13,035 bases of DNA from Hyphomonas sp. (GCA_024743015.1 JANSXJ010000075.1:1-13035); one strand, 5' to 3'; counted from the first letter of the stretch, positions 1 through 6,857 are shown. Notes: generated by a model from the sequence alone, not told the origin. A program made the numbers and translations.

Positions 1-212
1 AAAGCCCGATTGCTGATCTGGTGAACAGCGCCTCCGGGGGGATGGCAGGATCAATCACGGCCGCGATCTTCCTGAAGCAATTCGTCGATGCTAAGTCCTG
101 GGTGCACCTTGATGTCTGGGCCTGGCGGGAGAGCAAGTATGGGCGTCCGGCTGGCGGCGCGGCTTGCGGCTTACGGGCCGTCTGGACCGCGCTTCAGGCG
201 CGCTACAGCTAG
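1..212 (+). CDS. Peptidase M17 (leucyl aminopeptidase) family protein, C-terminal fragment
   Basis: The reading frame is open at the left edge (first full codon at 3) and ends with TAG at 210-212, giving 69 residues. The segment ADLVNSASGGMAGSITAAIF followed by FLKQFV and WVHLDVWAW matches the end of the M17 catalytic domain, where SG(R/G)xAGxITAALFLxxFV and W.H.DI.. are conserved. M17 enzymes are cytoplasmic metallo-aminopeptidases that remove N-terminal residues from peptides. The metal ligands and catalytic residues lie upstream, outside the window, so activity cannot be judged. The variant tail (HLDVWAW, then GRPAGGAACGLRA) resembles the alphaproteobacterial 'leucyl aminopeptidase family' branch rather than classical PepA; this is from memory of the family. 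A GTG at 21 lies inside the conserved domain and is not a plausible start. The stop interlocks with that of the convergent soxR. Confidence 0.85.
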   Translation, partial: SPIADLVNSASGGMAGSITAAIFLKQFVDAKSWVHLDVWAWRESKYGRPAGGAACGLRAVWTALQARYS

Positions 213-216
213 CGCG
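199..216. terminator. Stem-loop over interlocked stop codons (possible bidirectional terminator)
   Basis: CGCGCTA (199-205) pairs perfectly with TAGCGCG (210-216) around a 4-base loop. The stem contains both stop codons of the converging genes: TAG at 210-212 on + and TAG at 211-209 on -. No T-run follows on either strand, so it is not a canonical intrinsic terminator. It may block readthrough or protect 3' ends, or simply reflect sequence constraints. Confidence 0.35.
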
Positions 217-658
217 TATCACTGACGATATAGCGTGGACCAACGCCGAGCCGTCGCGCTTGATCGTCGGGATTGTAGAGCCGGCAAGCCTTCAGCGAAA
301 GGCAACCACAGCCAATACAGCCGTCCAGGCGATCGCGCATCCGTTCCATCATGGCGATGCGGTCATCCAGGGTTTTGCGAAACCTGCGACTGATCTTGCT
401 CCAGTCCGCTTTGGTCGGTGTTCTGCCGTCTGGTAGCTGCGTCATGACCTCTTTGATCTGCTCAATCGTCAAACCAATTTGTTGAGCGATCAGGATAAAG
501 GACAGGCGGCGAATGTCCGCGCCTTCATAGCGCCGTTGATTTCCAGAATTGCGGTCCGGTGTGATCAGACCTTTCTTTTCGTAGAACCTGATCGCCGATA
601 CCGAAAGCCCGGTCCGGCTTGCAAGATCACCAATCGAAAACCCGCGTTTAATCGCCAT
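209..658 (-). CDS. soxR: Redox-sensitive transcriptional regulator SoxR (MerR family)
   Basis: This 149-residue protein is a [2Fe-2S] MerR-family regulator; SoxR is activated when redox-cycling compounds oxidise its cluster, and it then remodels promoters with overlong spacers. The N-terminal MerR helix-turn-helix is clear (FSIGDLASRTGLSVSAIRFY, residues 7-26, then GLI and NQRRY), followed by the dimerisation helix. The cluster-binding cysteines have the exact SoxR spacing C-x2-C-x-C-x5-C (CIGCGCLSLKAC; Cys114, 117, 119, 125). I chose ATG at 658-656 because GGAG lies 7 bases upstream (CTCC on + at 666-669) and it fits the family start; the frame extends to 724 but that adds non-homologous sequence across the operator. 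The gene diverges from a VOC-fold gene, and the operator lies between them. In many non-enteric bacteria SoxR directly controls small enzyme and transporter genes rather than soxS. Confidence 0.95.
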   Translation of the reverse strand: MAIKRGFSIGDLASRTGLSVSAIRFYEKKGLITPDRNSGNQRRYEGADIRRLSFILIAQQIGLTIEQIKEVMTQLPDGRTPTKADWSKISRRFRKTLDDRIAMMERMRDRLDGCIGCGCLSLKACRLYNPDDQARRLGVGPRYIVSDTR

Positions 659-678
659 TATTTTTCTCCAGAAAAAGC

Positions 679-709
679 TTGACCTAAACTTAGGTTTAGG
701 AATTACACG
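679..709 (+). promoter_or_regulatory. SoxR box within the promoter of the VOC gene
   Basis: CCTAAACTTAGGTTTAGG at 683-700 has perfect 7-base inverted arms (CCTAAAC/GTTTAGG) around a 4-base centre. It matches the E. coli soxS operator CCTCAAGTTAACTTGAGG at 13 of 18 positions. A -35 hexamer TTGACC (679-684) overlaps its left arm, and a -10-like TACACG (704-709) follows at 19 bases, the overlong spacing typical of MerR/SoxR-activated promoters. It points to the VOC gene at 744. The box also lies within the probable soxR transcript start region, so autoregulation is possible. Confidence 0.85.
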
Positions 710-743
710 AGGATCTCCAATCAATCAAATGACGGAGATAAAG

Positions 744-1130
744 ATGTCAAAAGCCATTCTCGAACATATCAATATGACGGTGAGCGATCCCGATAAGACG
801 GCCGGCATGCTCAGCGATCTTTTCGGATGGCGCGTGCGCTGGAGCGGGGACTCCATTCATGGTGGCCGCTCAGTGCATGTCGGCAATGAAAGCGACTATG
901 TTGCGCTTTACAGCGTCGGCACGCCAAGGGCGCTCAATGAAAATGAGACCTATCACCTCGCTGGCGCCGTGAACCATCTGGGGATTCTGGTCGACGACCT
1001 CGCCGCTGCTGAACAACGCATCCTGGAGTATGGAATCAAGACGCACAGCCACCAGACCTATGAGCCGGGAAGCCGGTTCTATTTCCACGATCATGACGGC
1101 ATCGAGTATGAGGTGGTCAGCTATACTTGA
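744..1130 (+). CDS. VOC/glyoxalase-bleomycin resistance-dioxygenase superfamily protein
   Basis: The 128-residue protein has two beta-alpha-beta-beta-beta modules (about residues 4-57 and 74-126), typical of a single-chain vicinal-oxygen-chelate protein that dimerises. Candidate metal ligands are in the usual places: His8 (LEHINMTV), His78 (VNHLGILVDDL) and Glu121 or Glu123 (DGIEYEVV). VOC proteins include glyoxalase I, ring-cleavage dioxygenases and thiol transferases or binding proteins that inactivate antibiotics; the substrate cannot be read from sequence. ATG at 744 has GGAGA (734-738) 5 bases upstream; another in-frame ATG at 729 would swallow that ribosome binding site, so I reject it. 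Because its promoter contains a SoxR box, the gene is probably induced by redox-active compounds, suggesting a role in detoxifying or binding quinone- or phenazine-like molecules. That role is inference. Confidence 0.9.
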   Translation: MSKAILEHINMTVSDPDKTAGMLSDLFGWRVRWSGDSIHGGRSVHVGNESDYVALYSVGTPRALNENETYHLAGAVNHLGILVDDLAAAEQRILEYGIKTHSHQTYEPGSRFYFHDHDGIEYEVVSYT

Positions 1131-1229
1131 GCGTTTGATAGAGTCCTGTCACGCAGCTGAGCTTTGGCAGCGCGGTCTTCCAATCCCACAGCTTCGTGAC
1201 TCGCCAAGCCAGCGAAGCGCGTTAAGTTC

Positions 1230-1249
1230 GTCCTCAACCAGTTGAGGGT
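1230..1249 (+). promoter_or_regulatory. Inverted repeat burying the Shine-Dalgarno of ggt
   Basis: CCTCAACCAGTTGAGG (1232-1247) is a perfect inverted repeat with a CA centre; flanking T1231/G1248 and G1230/T1249 could add wobble pairs in RNA. As RNA it gives a stem of at least 6 bp with a CCAG loop. The 3' arm contains the GAGGG (1244-1248) that serves as ribosome binding site for ATG 1258. It could be a translational control hairpin or a DNA operator. Its half-sites equal the E. coli SoxR half-sites, but the gap is 4 instead of 6. Confidence 0.4.
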
Positions 1250-1257
1250 GAGACAAA

Positions 1258-3171
1258 ATGCTGAAACAAACCATGCTCGCAGGGACGCTCGCGCTCGGGA
1301 TAAGCGCCTGTGTGAGTATCCAAACGCAAGTGGCGGATGCGCCTTCGGTCAAACCTGAGGTGCAGGCCCTCGCGACGGCGCCGGAAATCGTGACGGATCC
1401 CATTCTTGGACCAGGCGATCGCCAACCGTCCGGACGCGCGCTTGGAATGCGCTCTGCCGTTGTCGCCCCAAACGCGGCCGCGGCGACGGCGCACCCCCTC
1501 GCTACGCAAACCGCGCTCGACATCATGAAACAAGGCGGTACCGCCATGGACGCGGCGATTGCAGCTAATGCGATGCTTGGCCTCGTAGAGCCGACGGGCA
1601 ATGGCATTGGCGGTGATCTTTATGCAATCGTCTGGGACCCGAAGACCAATCAACTCTACGGTTACAATGGCTCAGGACGTTCACCCATGGGTGCAACGCT
1701 GGCAGACATGCAGGCGAAAGCAGATCAGTTCATGGACGGCGAAGAGATCCCGCCCTTCGGTGCGGCGCCCGTCACGGTGCCGGGGACAGTCGAAGCCTGG
1801 GGCGCGCTGCATGAGCGGTTCGGGCGCCTGACCTTCAACACACTGATGGAGCCAACCATTCGGTATGCGCGCGACGGCGCCCCAATCCCGGAAGTCATCG
1901 CCTATTACTGGCAGTTCGGCCCGCGCCGTTTCGTTCCGGCGGCTGAGAGCGGCATGCTTGAAGAGTATAACAATGCGAAACAGACCTACTTCTCGCCAAC
2001 CCCCGTCGAGGGATCACTGTTCCGCAATCCGGACCTCGCCGATACGCTTGAGCGGATTGCATATGCCGGACCGGAGGATTTCTATACTGGCGAGATCGCG
2101 CAAACGATGGGCGATTATTTCGAGCGCATAGGCGGTTATCTGCGCTTTGAGGATTTCGCCGCGCATGATGGCGAGTGGGTAGAACCGCTCTGCGTGGAGT
2201 ATCGCGAGTTGGTGAAGCTCTGCGAACTCGGCCCGAACACGCAAGGCGTCGCGGCCTTGCAAATGCTGGAGATGCTGGAACGGTTCGACTTGCGAGAAAT
2301 GGGGTATGGTTCCGCTGACAGCCTGATGGCGCAAATCGAAGCAAAGCGGTTGGCCTTTGCGGATCGCGCTGCGGGATATGCTGACGAGGCGTTTAGCGGG
2401 ATTGATCCGAACGTATTCATTCGTCCCGGCTATAATGCCGAGCGCGGCCTCGCGATTGATCTCAATCAGGCAATGGCGCCGCCGACGCCAGGATATGCCG
2501 AAGCCGATGCCAAGCTGGAAGAGGGCGACACGACCTATCTCACCGTCACGGACAAGGACGGGATGATGGTCTCCCTGATCCAGTCCAATTATCGCGGCAT
2601 GGGGTCAGGTTTGGTCGCGGATGGGCTGGGCTTCATGTTTCAGGACCGGGGCCAGCTGTTTAGCCTCGACCCGGAACACCCAAATGTGTTTGAACCCGGC
2701 AAACGCCCGTTCCACACGATCATCCCAGCCTTTGCCTTCAAAAAGGACATGCCCGGCTGTCAGGTCCGCGCCACAGCGCCGGAACTCGCCTGCCCCTATG
2801 AGCCCTGGTTGAGCTTTGGCCTGATGGGCGGCGGAATGCAGCCACAGGGACACGTTCAGATCATTCTCAATCTAATCGATTTCGATATGGGGCTTCAGGA
2901 AGCCGGCGACGCGGCCCGATGGGAGCATCGCGGTGGCTGCGAGCCCACCGACGACCTGAACGGCGATGTCTGTGAAAGCGATATGGGCGTTGTCCATCTT
3001 GAAAGTGGCATTCCGGTCGAAGCGCGCGCAGAGCTCGAACGCCGCGGTCACACAGTCGAGTGCTGCCGCGCCAATGGCGGTGGCTACCAGGCCATCATGC
3101 GCGACTTTGAAAGCGGAGCCTGGATCGCTGCAACCGAGATGCGCAAGGATGGAAACGCGGACGGGTATTAG
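1258..3171 (+). CDS. ggt: Gamma-glutamyltransferase family protein, predicted lipoprotein
   Basis: This 637-residue Ntn-hydrolase precursor carries a lipoprotein signal peptide (LALGISAC, lipid-modified Cys18). The core runs from GMRSAVVAPNAAAA (about 63) to the end. Conserved blocks are EPTGNGIGGDLYAIVWD (111-127), autoprocessing and catalytic Thr425 in GDTTYLTVTDKDG, PGKRPFHTIIPAF (480-492) and GLMGGGMQPQGHVQ (521-534). Self-cleavage before Thr425 would leave a 213-residue small subunit. GGTs hydrolyse or transfer the gamma-glutamyl group of glutathione in the periplasm. The NGSGRSP motif (137-143) and FQDRGQLFSLDPEHPN (461-476), in place of the acceptor-site NQMDDF of E. coli GGT, point to the YwrD/acylase-like branch, so the substrate may differ. 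Four close cysteine pairs (312/322, 501/512, 561/572, 602/603) suggest disulfides outside the cytoplasm. It lies 127 bases after the VOC gene on the same strand; whether they share a transcript is unclear. Confidence 0.93.
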   Translation: MLKQTMLAGTLALGISACVSIQTQVADAPSVKPEVQALATAPEIVTDPILGPGDRQPSGRALGMRSAVVAPNAAAATAHPLATQTALDIMKQGGTAMDAAIAANAMLGLVEPTGNGIGGDLYAIVWDPKTNQLYGYNGSGRSPMGATLADMQAKADQFMDGEEIPPFGAAPVTVPGTVEAWGALHERFGRLTFNTLMEPTIRYARDGAPIPEVIAYYWQFGPRRFVPAAESGMLEEYNNAKQTYFSPTPVEGSLFRNPDLADTLERIAYAGPEDFYTGEIAQTMGDYFERIGGYLRFEDFAAHDGEWVEPLCVEYRELVKLCELGPNTQGVAALQMLEMLERFDLREMGYGSADSLMAQIEAKRLAFADRAAGYADEAFSGIDPNVFIRPGYNAERGLAIDLNQAMAPPTPGYAEADAKLEEGDTTYLTVTDKDGMMVSLIQSNYRGMGSGLVADGLGFMFQDRGQLFSLDPEHPNVFEPGKRPFHTIIPAFAFKKDMPGCQVRATAPELACPYEPWLSFGLMGGGMQPQGHVQIILNLIDFDMGLQEAGDAARWEHRGGCEPTDDLNGDVCESDMGVVHLESGIPVEARAELERRGHTVECCRANGGGYQAIMRDFESGAWIAATEMRKDGNADGY

Positions 3172-3485
3172 ACTGTAGGTCCGCAGCGAAAGCATGCCGT
3201 GTTCCTGACGCAAGTCAGGACCCCAGGCGGTTGAGAGCACTCGCCCGTCCGCCATAGATGTCAACTTTCGTTGGCAATACGAATAAGATCTTGCTCGGTA
3301 TGAGTGAAAGCGGCCAGTCCGCGTACAGTCTTTGGTCTCGTCTAAGGTTACTATACGTGGCTTTGAAAGCCTGCGCGGACTGGCAAAGCCGCTTCCTACG
3401 GGGAAGACCGTAACACAAACTTGCCCTTACGGCAATTAAGGTCGCTGGCTGGACCCGTCCGTGCCTGCGCGCCATATGACCACGC
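3172..3485. other. Gene-free interval with nested inverted repeats (possible structured RNA or operator region)
   Basis: This 314-base stretch has no convincing gene. Besides the hairpin at 3203-3220 it holds a large imperfect inverted repeat: 3308-3323 (AAGCGGCCAGTCCGCG) matches the complement of 3374-3394, with a short bulge. Inside lies the odd palindrome GGCTTTGAAAGCC (3359-3371). Further right are TACGG/CCGTA (3397-3401/3408-3412) and two overlapping, mutually exclusive small hairpins: TTGCC/GGCAA (3421-3425/3431-3435) and CCTTA/TAAGG (3425-3429/3437-3441). A 51-codon frame (ATG 3258 to TAA 3413) has no Shine-Dalgarno and has clustered rare codons, so I do not call it a gene. The interval may carry the leader and promoter of the ligase, an ncRNA, or a decayed element; sequence alone does not decide. 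Confidence 0.4.
3203..3220. terminator. Stem-loop 31 bases downstream of ggt
   Basis: TCCTGAC (3203-3209) pairs with GTCAGGA (3214-3220) around a GCAA tetraloop, a stable GNRA-type hairpin. No T-run follows, so a role as transcription terminator or 3'-end stabiliser of the ggt message is only a possibility. Confidence 0.35.
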
Positions 3486-5114
3486 ATGGAAGCTTTCGCG
3501 AATCTGCTCGAACGCCTGCTGTTGACGCCGTCGCGCAATAGCAAGCTTGCGCTGATCGCAGACTATTTCGCCACCCAGCCCGATCCTGAGCGCGGCTGGG
3601 CGCTGGCAGCCCTGACCAATGAAATCGAGCTGCCCGGTGTGAAAGCTGGGCTGATCCGCCGACTGGCGGAAAGCAAAGTCGACCACGAACTGTTTCGTCT
3701 GTCCTATGACTATGTCGGAGATCTCGCGGACACGGTCAGTCTGATTTGGCCAGCCGAACATGGTGCCAACCGGGTTCCCGGTCTGAGCGAAGTTGTCGAA
3801 CAGCTCTCTGACGCCACCAAGGCACAGGGCGAAAGGCTGATTGAAGGCTGGTTGAACGCGCTGGATTCGCGCGGGCGCTGGGCCTTGCTCAAGCTGGTCA
3901 CCGGCGGCTTGCGCATCGGAGTCTCCGCTCGCCTGGCGAAAGTGGCCGCGGCGAAGTTTGGCGGCGTCGATGCCAGCGAAGTCGAAGAGATATGGCACGG
4001 GCTGGAGCCGCCCTATCTCAGCCTGTTTGCCTGGCTCGATGGCAACGCAGCCAAACCGGAGCCTGACATCGCAGCGCCGTTTCGACCGGTGATGCTGGCG
4101 CATCCTCTGGTCGCGAAGAAAGACCGGGACAATCCGGATGCCATTGATCCGGATTTGATCACGGCCGAGCATTTTGCAGCCGAGTGGAAGTATGATGGCA
4201 TTCGCGTGCAAGCCGTCGCCGAGGGTGGGACCCGCCGGATCTATACGCGGACAGGCGATGATATCAGTCATACGTTTCCGGACGTGCTGGCAGCGATGGA
4301 TTTTGACGCAGCGCTTGATGGCGAATTGCTGGTGCGGGCACTGGATGGCGGGGTCGCGCCGTTCAACGAATTGCAGCAGCGGCTCAACAGAAAGACCGTA
4401 AGCAAGAAACAGATGGATGCGCGTCCCGCCTTTATTCGCGCCTACGACATTTTGATGGACGGAAGTGAAGACCTGCGCGGGCTGACGTTCACGCAACGCC
4501 GCGCGCGCCTCGAAGCTTTTGTCTCGGGTCTGGAAACCGATCGCATAGACTTGTCGCCCTTGGTCGAAGTGACGTCGATTTCAGCGCTTGAGGAAGCGCG
4601 CAATACGCCCCCTGCGCCTGAAATCGAGGGTCTCATGCTGAAGCGCTGGGACAGCCTCTATGAAGCAGGGCGACCGAAAGGGCCATGGTTCAAGTGGAAG
4701 CGCGATCCGTTCCTGATCGATGCCGTCCTGCTCTATGCACAGCGCGGGCATGGCAAACGATCCAGCTTCTACTCGGACTTCACATTTGGTGTCTGGCGGG
4801 AGGTAGATGGCAGCGAACAGCTGACGCCCGTGGGTAAGGCCTATTTCGGGTTTACGGATGAAGAGCTGAAACAACTCGATAAGTTTGTACGGGATAACAC
4901 GATCGAGCGGTTTGGACCCGTAAGGTCGGTGACGGCGACCAAGGATCACGGCCTTGTGCTTGAAGTTGCATTCGAAGGGCTGCAGCGCAGCCCGCGTCAC
5001 AAGTCAGGACTTGCCATGCGGTTTCCCCGGATCAATCGGATACGTTGGGACAAACCCGCGGCGGAGGCTGATCGACTAGAGAATCTCGAAGCCCTACTGC
5101 CCGAGAACGCATGA
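3486..5114 (+). CDS. ATP-dependent DNA ligase (PP_1105/cisplatin-response family)
   Basis: This 542-residue ATP-dependent ligase seals nicks through a ligase-AMP intermediate. The N-terminal DNA-binding domain (about 1-205) begins MEAFANLLERLLLTPSRNSK, typical of this family. The nucleotidyltransferase core shows motif I WKYDGIR with adenylated Lys235 and Arg240, motif III LDGE (277-280), motif IIIa FIRAYDIL (316-323), motif IV EGLMLK (381-386) and motif V WFKWKRDP (401-408). An OB-fold follows (about 410-535). Length fits the family, which is annotated as cisplatin damage response ligase. ATG 3486 lacks a clear Shine-Dalgarno but is supported by the conserved N-terminus; ATG 3476 is out of frame. 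In most alphaproteobacteria this ligase sits between an mRNA 3'-end-processing-like exonuclease and an Lhr-type helicase; neither is adjacent here. It is an accessory repair ligase beside the essential NAD-dependent LigA, which is not in this window. Confidence 0.95.
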   Translation: MEAFANLLERLLLTPSRNSKLALIADYFATQPDPERGWALAALTNEIELPGVKAGLIRRLAESKVDHELFRLSYDYVGDLADTVSLIWPAEHGANRVPGLSEVVEQLSDATKAQGERLIEGWLNALDSRGRWALLKLVTGGLRIGVSARLAKVAAAKFGGVDASEVEEIWHGLEPPYLSLFAWLDGNAAKPEPDIAAPFRPVMLAHPLVAKKDRDNPDAIDPDLITAEHFAAEWKYDGIRVQAVAEGGTRRIYTRTGDDISHTFPDVLAAMDFDAALDGELLVRALDGGVAPFNELQQRLNRKTVSKKQMDARPAFIRAYDILMDGSEDLRGLTFTQRRARLEAFVSGLETDRIDLSPLVEVTSISALEEARNTPPAPEIEGLMLKRWDSLYEAGRPKGPWFKWKRDPFLIDAVLLYAQRGHGKRSSFYSDFTFGVWREVDGSEQLTPVGKAYFGFTDEELKQLDKFVRDNTIERFGPVRSVTATKDHGLVLEVAFEGLQRSPRHKSGLAMRFPRINRIRWDKPAAEADRLENLEALLPENA

Positions 5115-5148
5115 TGGACATGTCCGGAAAGCCTGATAGGGCGGTGAC

Positions 5149-6057
5149 ATGAGCTTTCGCGATTTCATCCTGCTCGCCGCCGTTTGCTTTGTATGGGGCC
5201 TCAACCTGGTGGTCACGCGCTGGGTGGTGGCGGAGGCAGGCGTGCCGCCAGTGTTTTTCGCCGGATTGCGATTTGCAGGCGTTGCCCTCGTCTTGTTCTG
5301 GTTTCTGAGACCTATTCCAAAAAACCTCGGAACCCTGTTCCTGATTGCCATGGGCATGGGCGCAGTGCATTTCGCCTTTCTGTTCCTGGGTCTCGCCAAT
5401 GCTGAAGCGAGCTCCGTCTCAGTCGTCGGCCAGCTTGGGGTACCGTTCTCGACGCTGATGAGTATGGCGTTCCTGGGCGAAACCGTCGGTTGGCGCCGTG
5501 GGTTGGGGATCATGCTCGCCTTTGCAGGGGCGCTTCTGATTGCTATTGATCCGCAGACCTTCCGGTTGAGTTTTGGATTGCTCTATGTGGTCCTAGCCGC
5601 CCTGATTGCGTCCGGTGCCGGGATTCTGATGAAACGAATGCCGTCAATCAGCGCCTTGCAAATGCAGGCCTGGATCGGCCTGTTCAGCTTCGCGCCTCTT
5701 TTCGCAGTCTCAGGCCTGATTGAGGGCGATCAGAATGGCTGGGCCACGGTTATCGAGGGCGGTTGGCTTGTCTGGGCAGCAACGGCCTTCGCAGTCCTCG
5801 GCGTCAGCGTGTTCGGACATGGCGGCTTCTACACGCTGATCAAGAAATACGACATCTCCCTGCTATCACCGCTCACCCTGATGACGCCGATCTGGGGGGT
5901 GGTGCTAAGCGTTGTGCTATTAGGGGAAGTCATGACGCTGCAATTGGTCGTTGGGGCTGCAATTTCGCTGGGGGGTGTATTTGTGATCCTCATCCGACCG
6001 AATAGGGTTATGCCCGAAGCGGCGTTGGGCGATAAAGTGAGGGGCATCATGGAATGA
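5149..6057 (+). CDS. EamA/DMT family inner-membrane transporter
   Basis: The 302-residue protein is almost entirely hydrophobic and shows two EamA repeats (about 6-135 and 143-284), giving roughly ten transmembrane helices, the standard DMT layout. Typical family segments include AVCFVWGLNLVVTRW near the N-terminus, PFSTLMSMAFLGE at the end of repeat one (99-111) and SPLTLMTPIWGVVLSVVLLGE at the end of repeat two (240-260). DMT members export amino acids, metabolites or drugs; the substrate is unknown. It starts 34 bases after the ligase stop, with AGGG 7 bases before the ATG, so co-transcription with the ligase is plausible. Its TGA overlaps the ATG of the amidase gene by four bases (ATGA), indicating translational coupling downstream. 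The C-terminal 17 residues are hydrophilic and probably cytoplasmic. Confidence 0.93.
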   Translation: MSFRDFILLAAVCFVWGLNLVVTRWVVAEAGVPPVFFAGLRFAGVALVLFWFLRPIPKNLGTLFLIAMGMGAVHFAFLFLGLANAEASSVSVVGQLGVPFSTLMSMAFLGETVGWRRGLGIMLAFAGALLIAIDPQTFRLSFGLLYVVLAALIASGAGILMKRMPSISALQMQAWIGLFSFAPLFAVSGLIEGDQNGWATVIEGGWLVWAATAFAVLGVSVFGHGGFYTLIKKYDISLLSPLTLMTPIWGVVLSVVLLGEVMTLQLVVGAAISLGGVFVILIRPNRVMPEAALGDKVRGIME

Positions 6058-6857
6058 AAATCGAGGCGCTGCCCAGTCCGAATTTCAACGATCGCAAGCA
6101 CCCGATCGATATGCTCGTCTTGCACTATACCGGCATGGAAACCGGACAGGCGGCGCTCGATCGGATGCGAGACGCCGAGGCCGGGGTCTCGGCGCATTAC
6201 ATGCTCTGGGAAGATGGACGGGTCGTGCAGCTGGTCGGTGAAGACAAACGCGCCTGGCATGCCGGAGTCTCTAGGTGGCAAGGCGACGAAGATCTGAATT
6301 CGCGGTCCATCGGCATCGAAATCGTCAATGGCGGACATGATTGGCCCCTCGCGGGCAATGTCTTGCCGCCTTATCCAGATGCCCAGATAGACGCGCTGAT
6401 AGAATTGTGCGCGGGTATTCTCGAGCGTTGGCATATTCCGGGCAGTCGGATTGTCGGTCACTCGGATATCGCACCGATGCGCAAACAGGATCCGGGCGAA
6501 CACTTTCCATGGGATCGTCTGGCGGGGGCCGGGATCGGGCTTTGGCCGCATTCTGATACCGCCGTCACAGCCAATCGCACGGAGAACGCGCGGCTTGAAA
6601 AGGAACTTGATTTGATCGGACGTGGACTGTCGCGCGGGGATACCGGTCAATCTGTCGGCCGGATGCAAGCCATGCTCGCAGACATTGGCTATGATCTTCC
6701 GCAATCCGAAAAGTACGATGAACAGACCGCAGCCTGCGTCCAAGCATTTCAATTGCGCTGGGCTCAAGATCGCGTGTCCGGGGAGGCCGACCTTGCGACA
6801 CTGCAGCGGATCAGTATCGTCGAAGACCTATACAGGAGGGCTTTGGATGAAGCGTGA
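6054..6857 (+). CDS. N-acetylmuramoyl-L-alanine amidase (Amidase_2) with C-terminal peptidoglycan-binding domain
   Basis: The 267-residue protein combines an N-terminal Amidase_2/AmpD-like zinc amidase (about 1-165) and a C-terminal PG_binding_1 domain (about 190-255; RGDTGQSVGRMQAML and CVQAFQLRW). Candidate zinc ligands are His24 (LHYTG), His136 (GHSDIAP) and Asp146 (KQDPGEHFPW), matching the AmiD/AmpD pattern. Such enzymes cleave the bond between N-acetylmuramic acid (or its 1,6-anhydro form) and L-Ala of the stem peptide. No signal peptide or lipobox is visible, so the enzyme appears cytoplasmic and would act on imported anhydro-muropeptides in recycling, unlike lipoprotein AmiD; that localisation is inference. 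It overlaps the EamA gene by 4 bases and the following lipoprotein gene by 11, placing it in the middle of a coupled operon. Confidence 0.93.
   Translation: MKIEALPSPNFNDRKHPIDMLVLHYTGMETGQAALDRMRDAEAGVSAHYMLWEDGRVVQLVGEDKRAWHAGVSRWQGDEDLNSRSIGIEIVNGGHDWPLAGNVLPPYPDAQIDALIELCAGILERWHIPGSRIVGHSDIAPMRKQDPGEHFPWDRLAGAGIGLWPHSDTAVTANRTENARLEKELDLIGRGLSRGDTGQSVGRMQAMLADIGYDLPQSEKYDEQTAACVQAFQLRWAQDRVSGEADLATLQRISIVEDLYRRALDEA

Noticed and set aside
1232..1247. Second SoxR operator upstream of ggt
   Set aside because: Half-sites match, but the gap is 4 instead of 6 bases and it sits over the ribosome binding site without a -35/-10 around it, so a SoxR-activated promoter is unlikely.
3258..3413. 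51-codon plus-strand frame (starts MSTFVGNTNK) in the ggt-ligase gap
   Set aside because: No Shine-Dalgarno, clustered rare codons (CTA, AGG, TTA, CTA) and overlap with the long inverted repeat; no recognisable family. Kept as part of the structured-interval description.
3396..4496. Long minus-strand open frame (366 codons) opposite the ligase
   Set aside because: The plus frame has full ligase motifs; the minus frame is a shadow caused by G+C bias and has no recognisable domain.
5116..5125. Palindrome GGACATGTCC between ligase and EamA genes
   Set aside because: A single 10-base palindrome in a 34-base gap with no promoter elements around it; too little to call an operator.
5829..6767. Long minus-strand open frame (312 codons) opposite the EamA and amidase genes
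   Set aside because: It spans two clear plus-strand genes with conserved motifs and has no family signature of its own.
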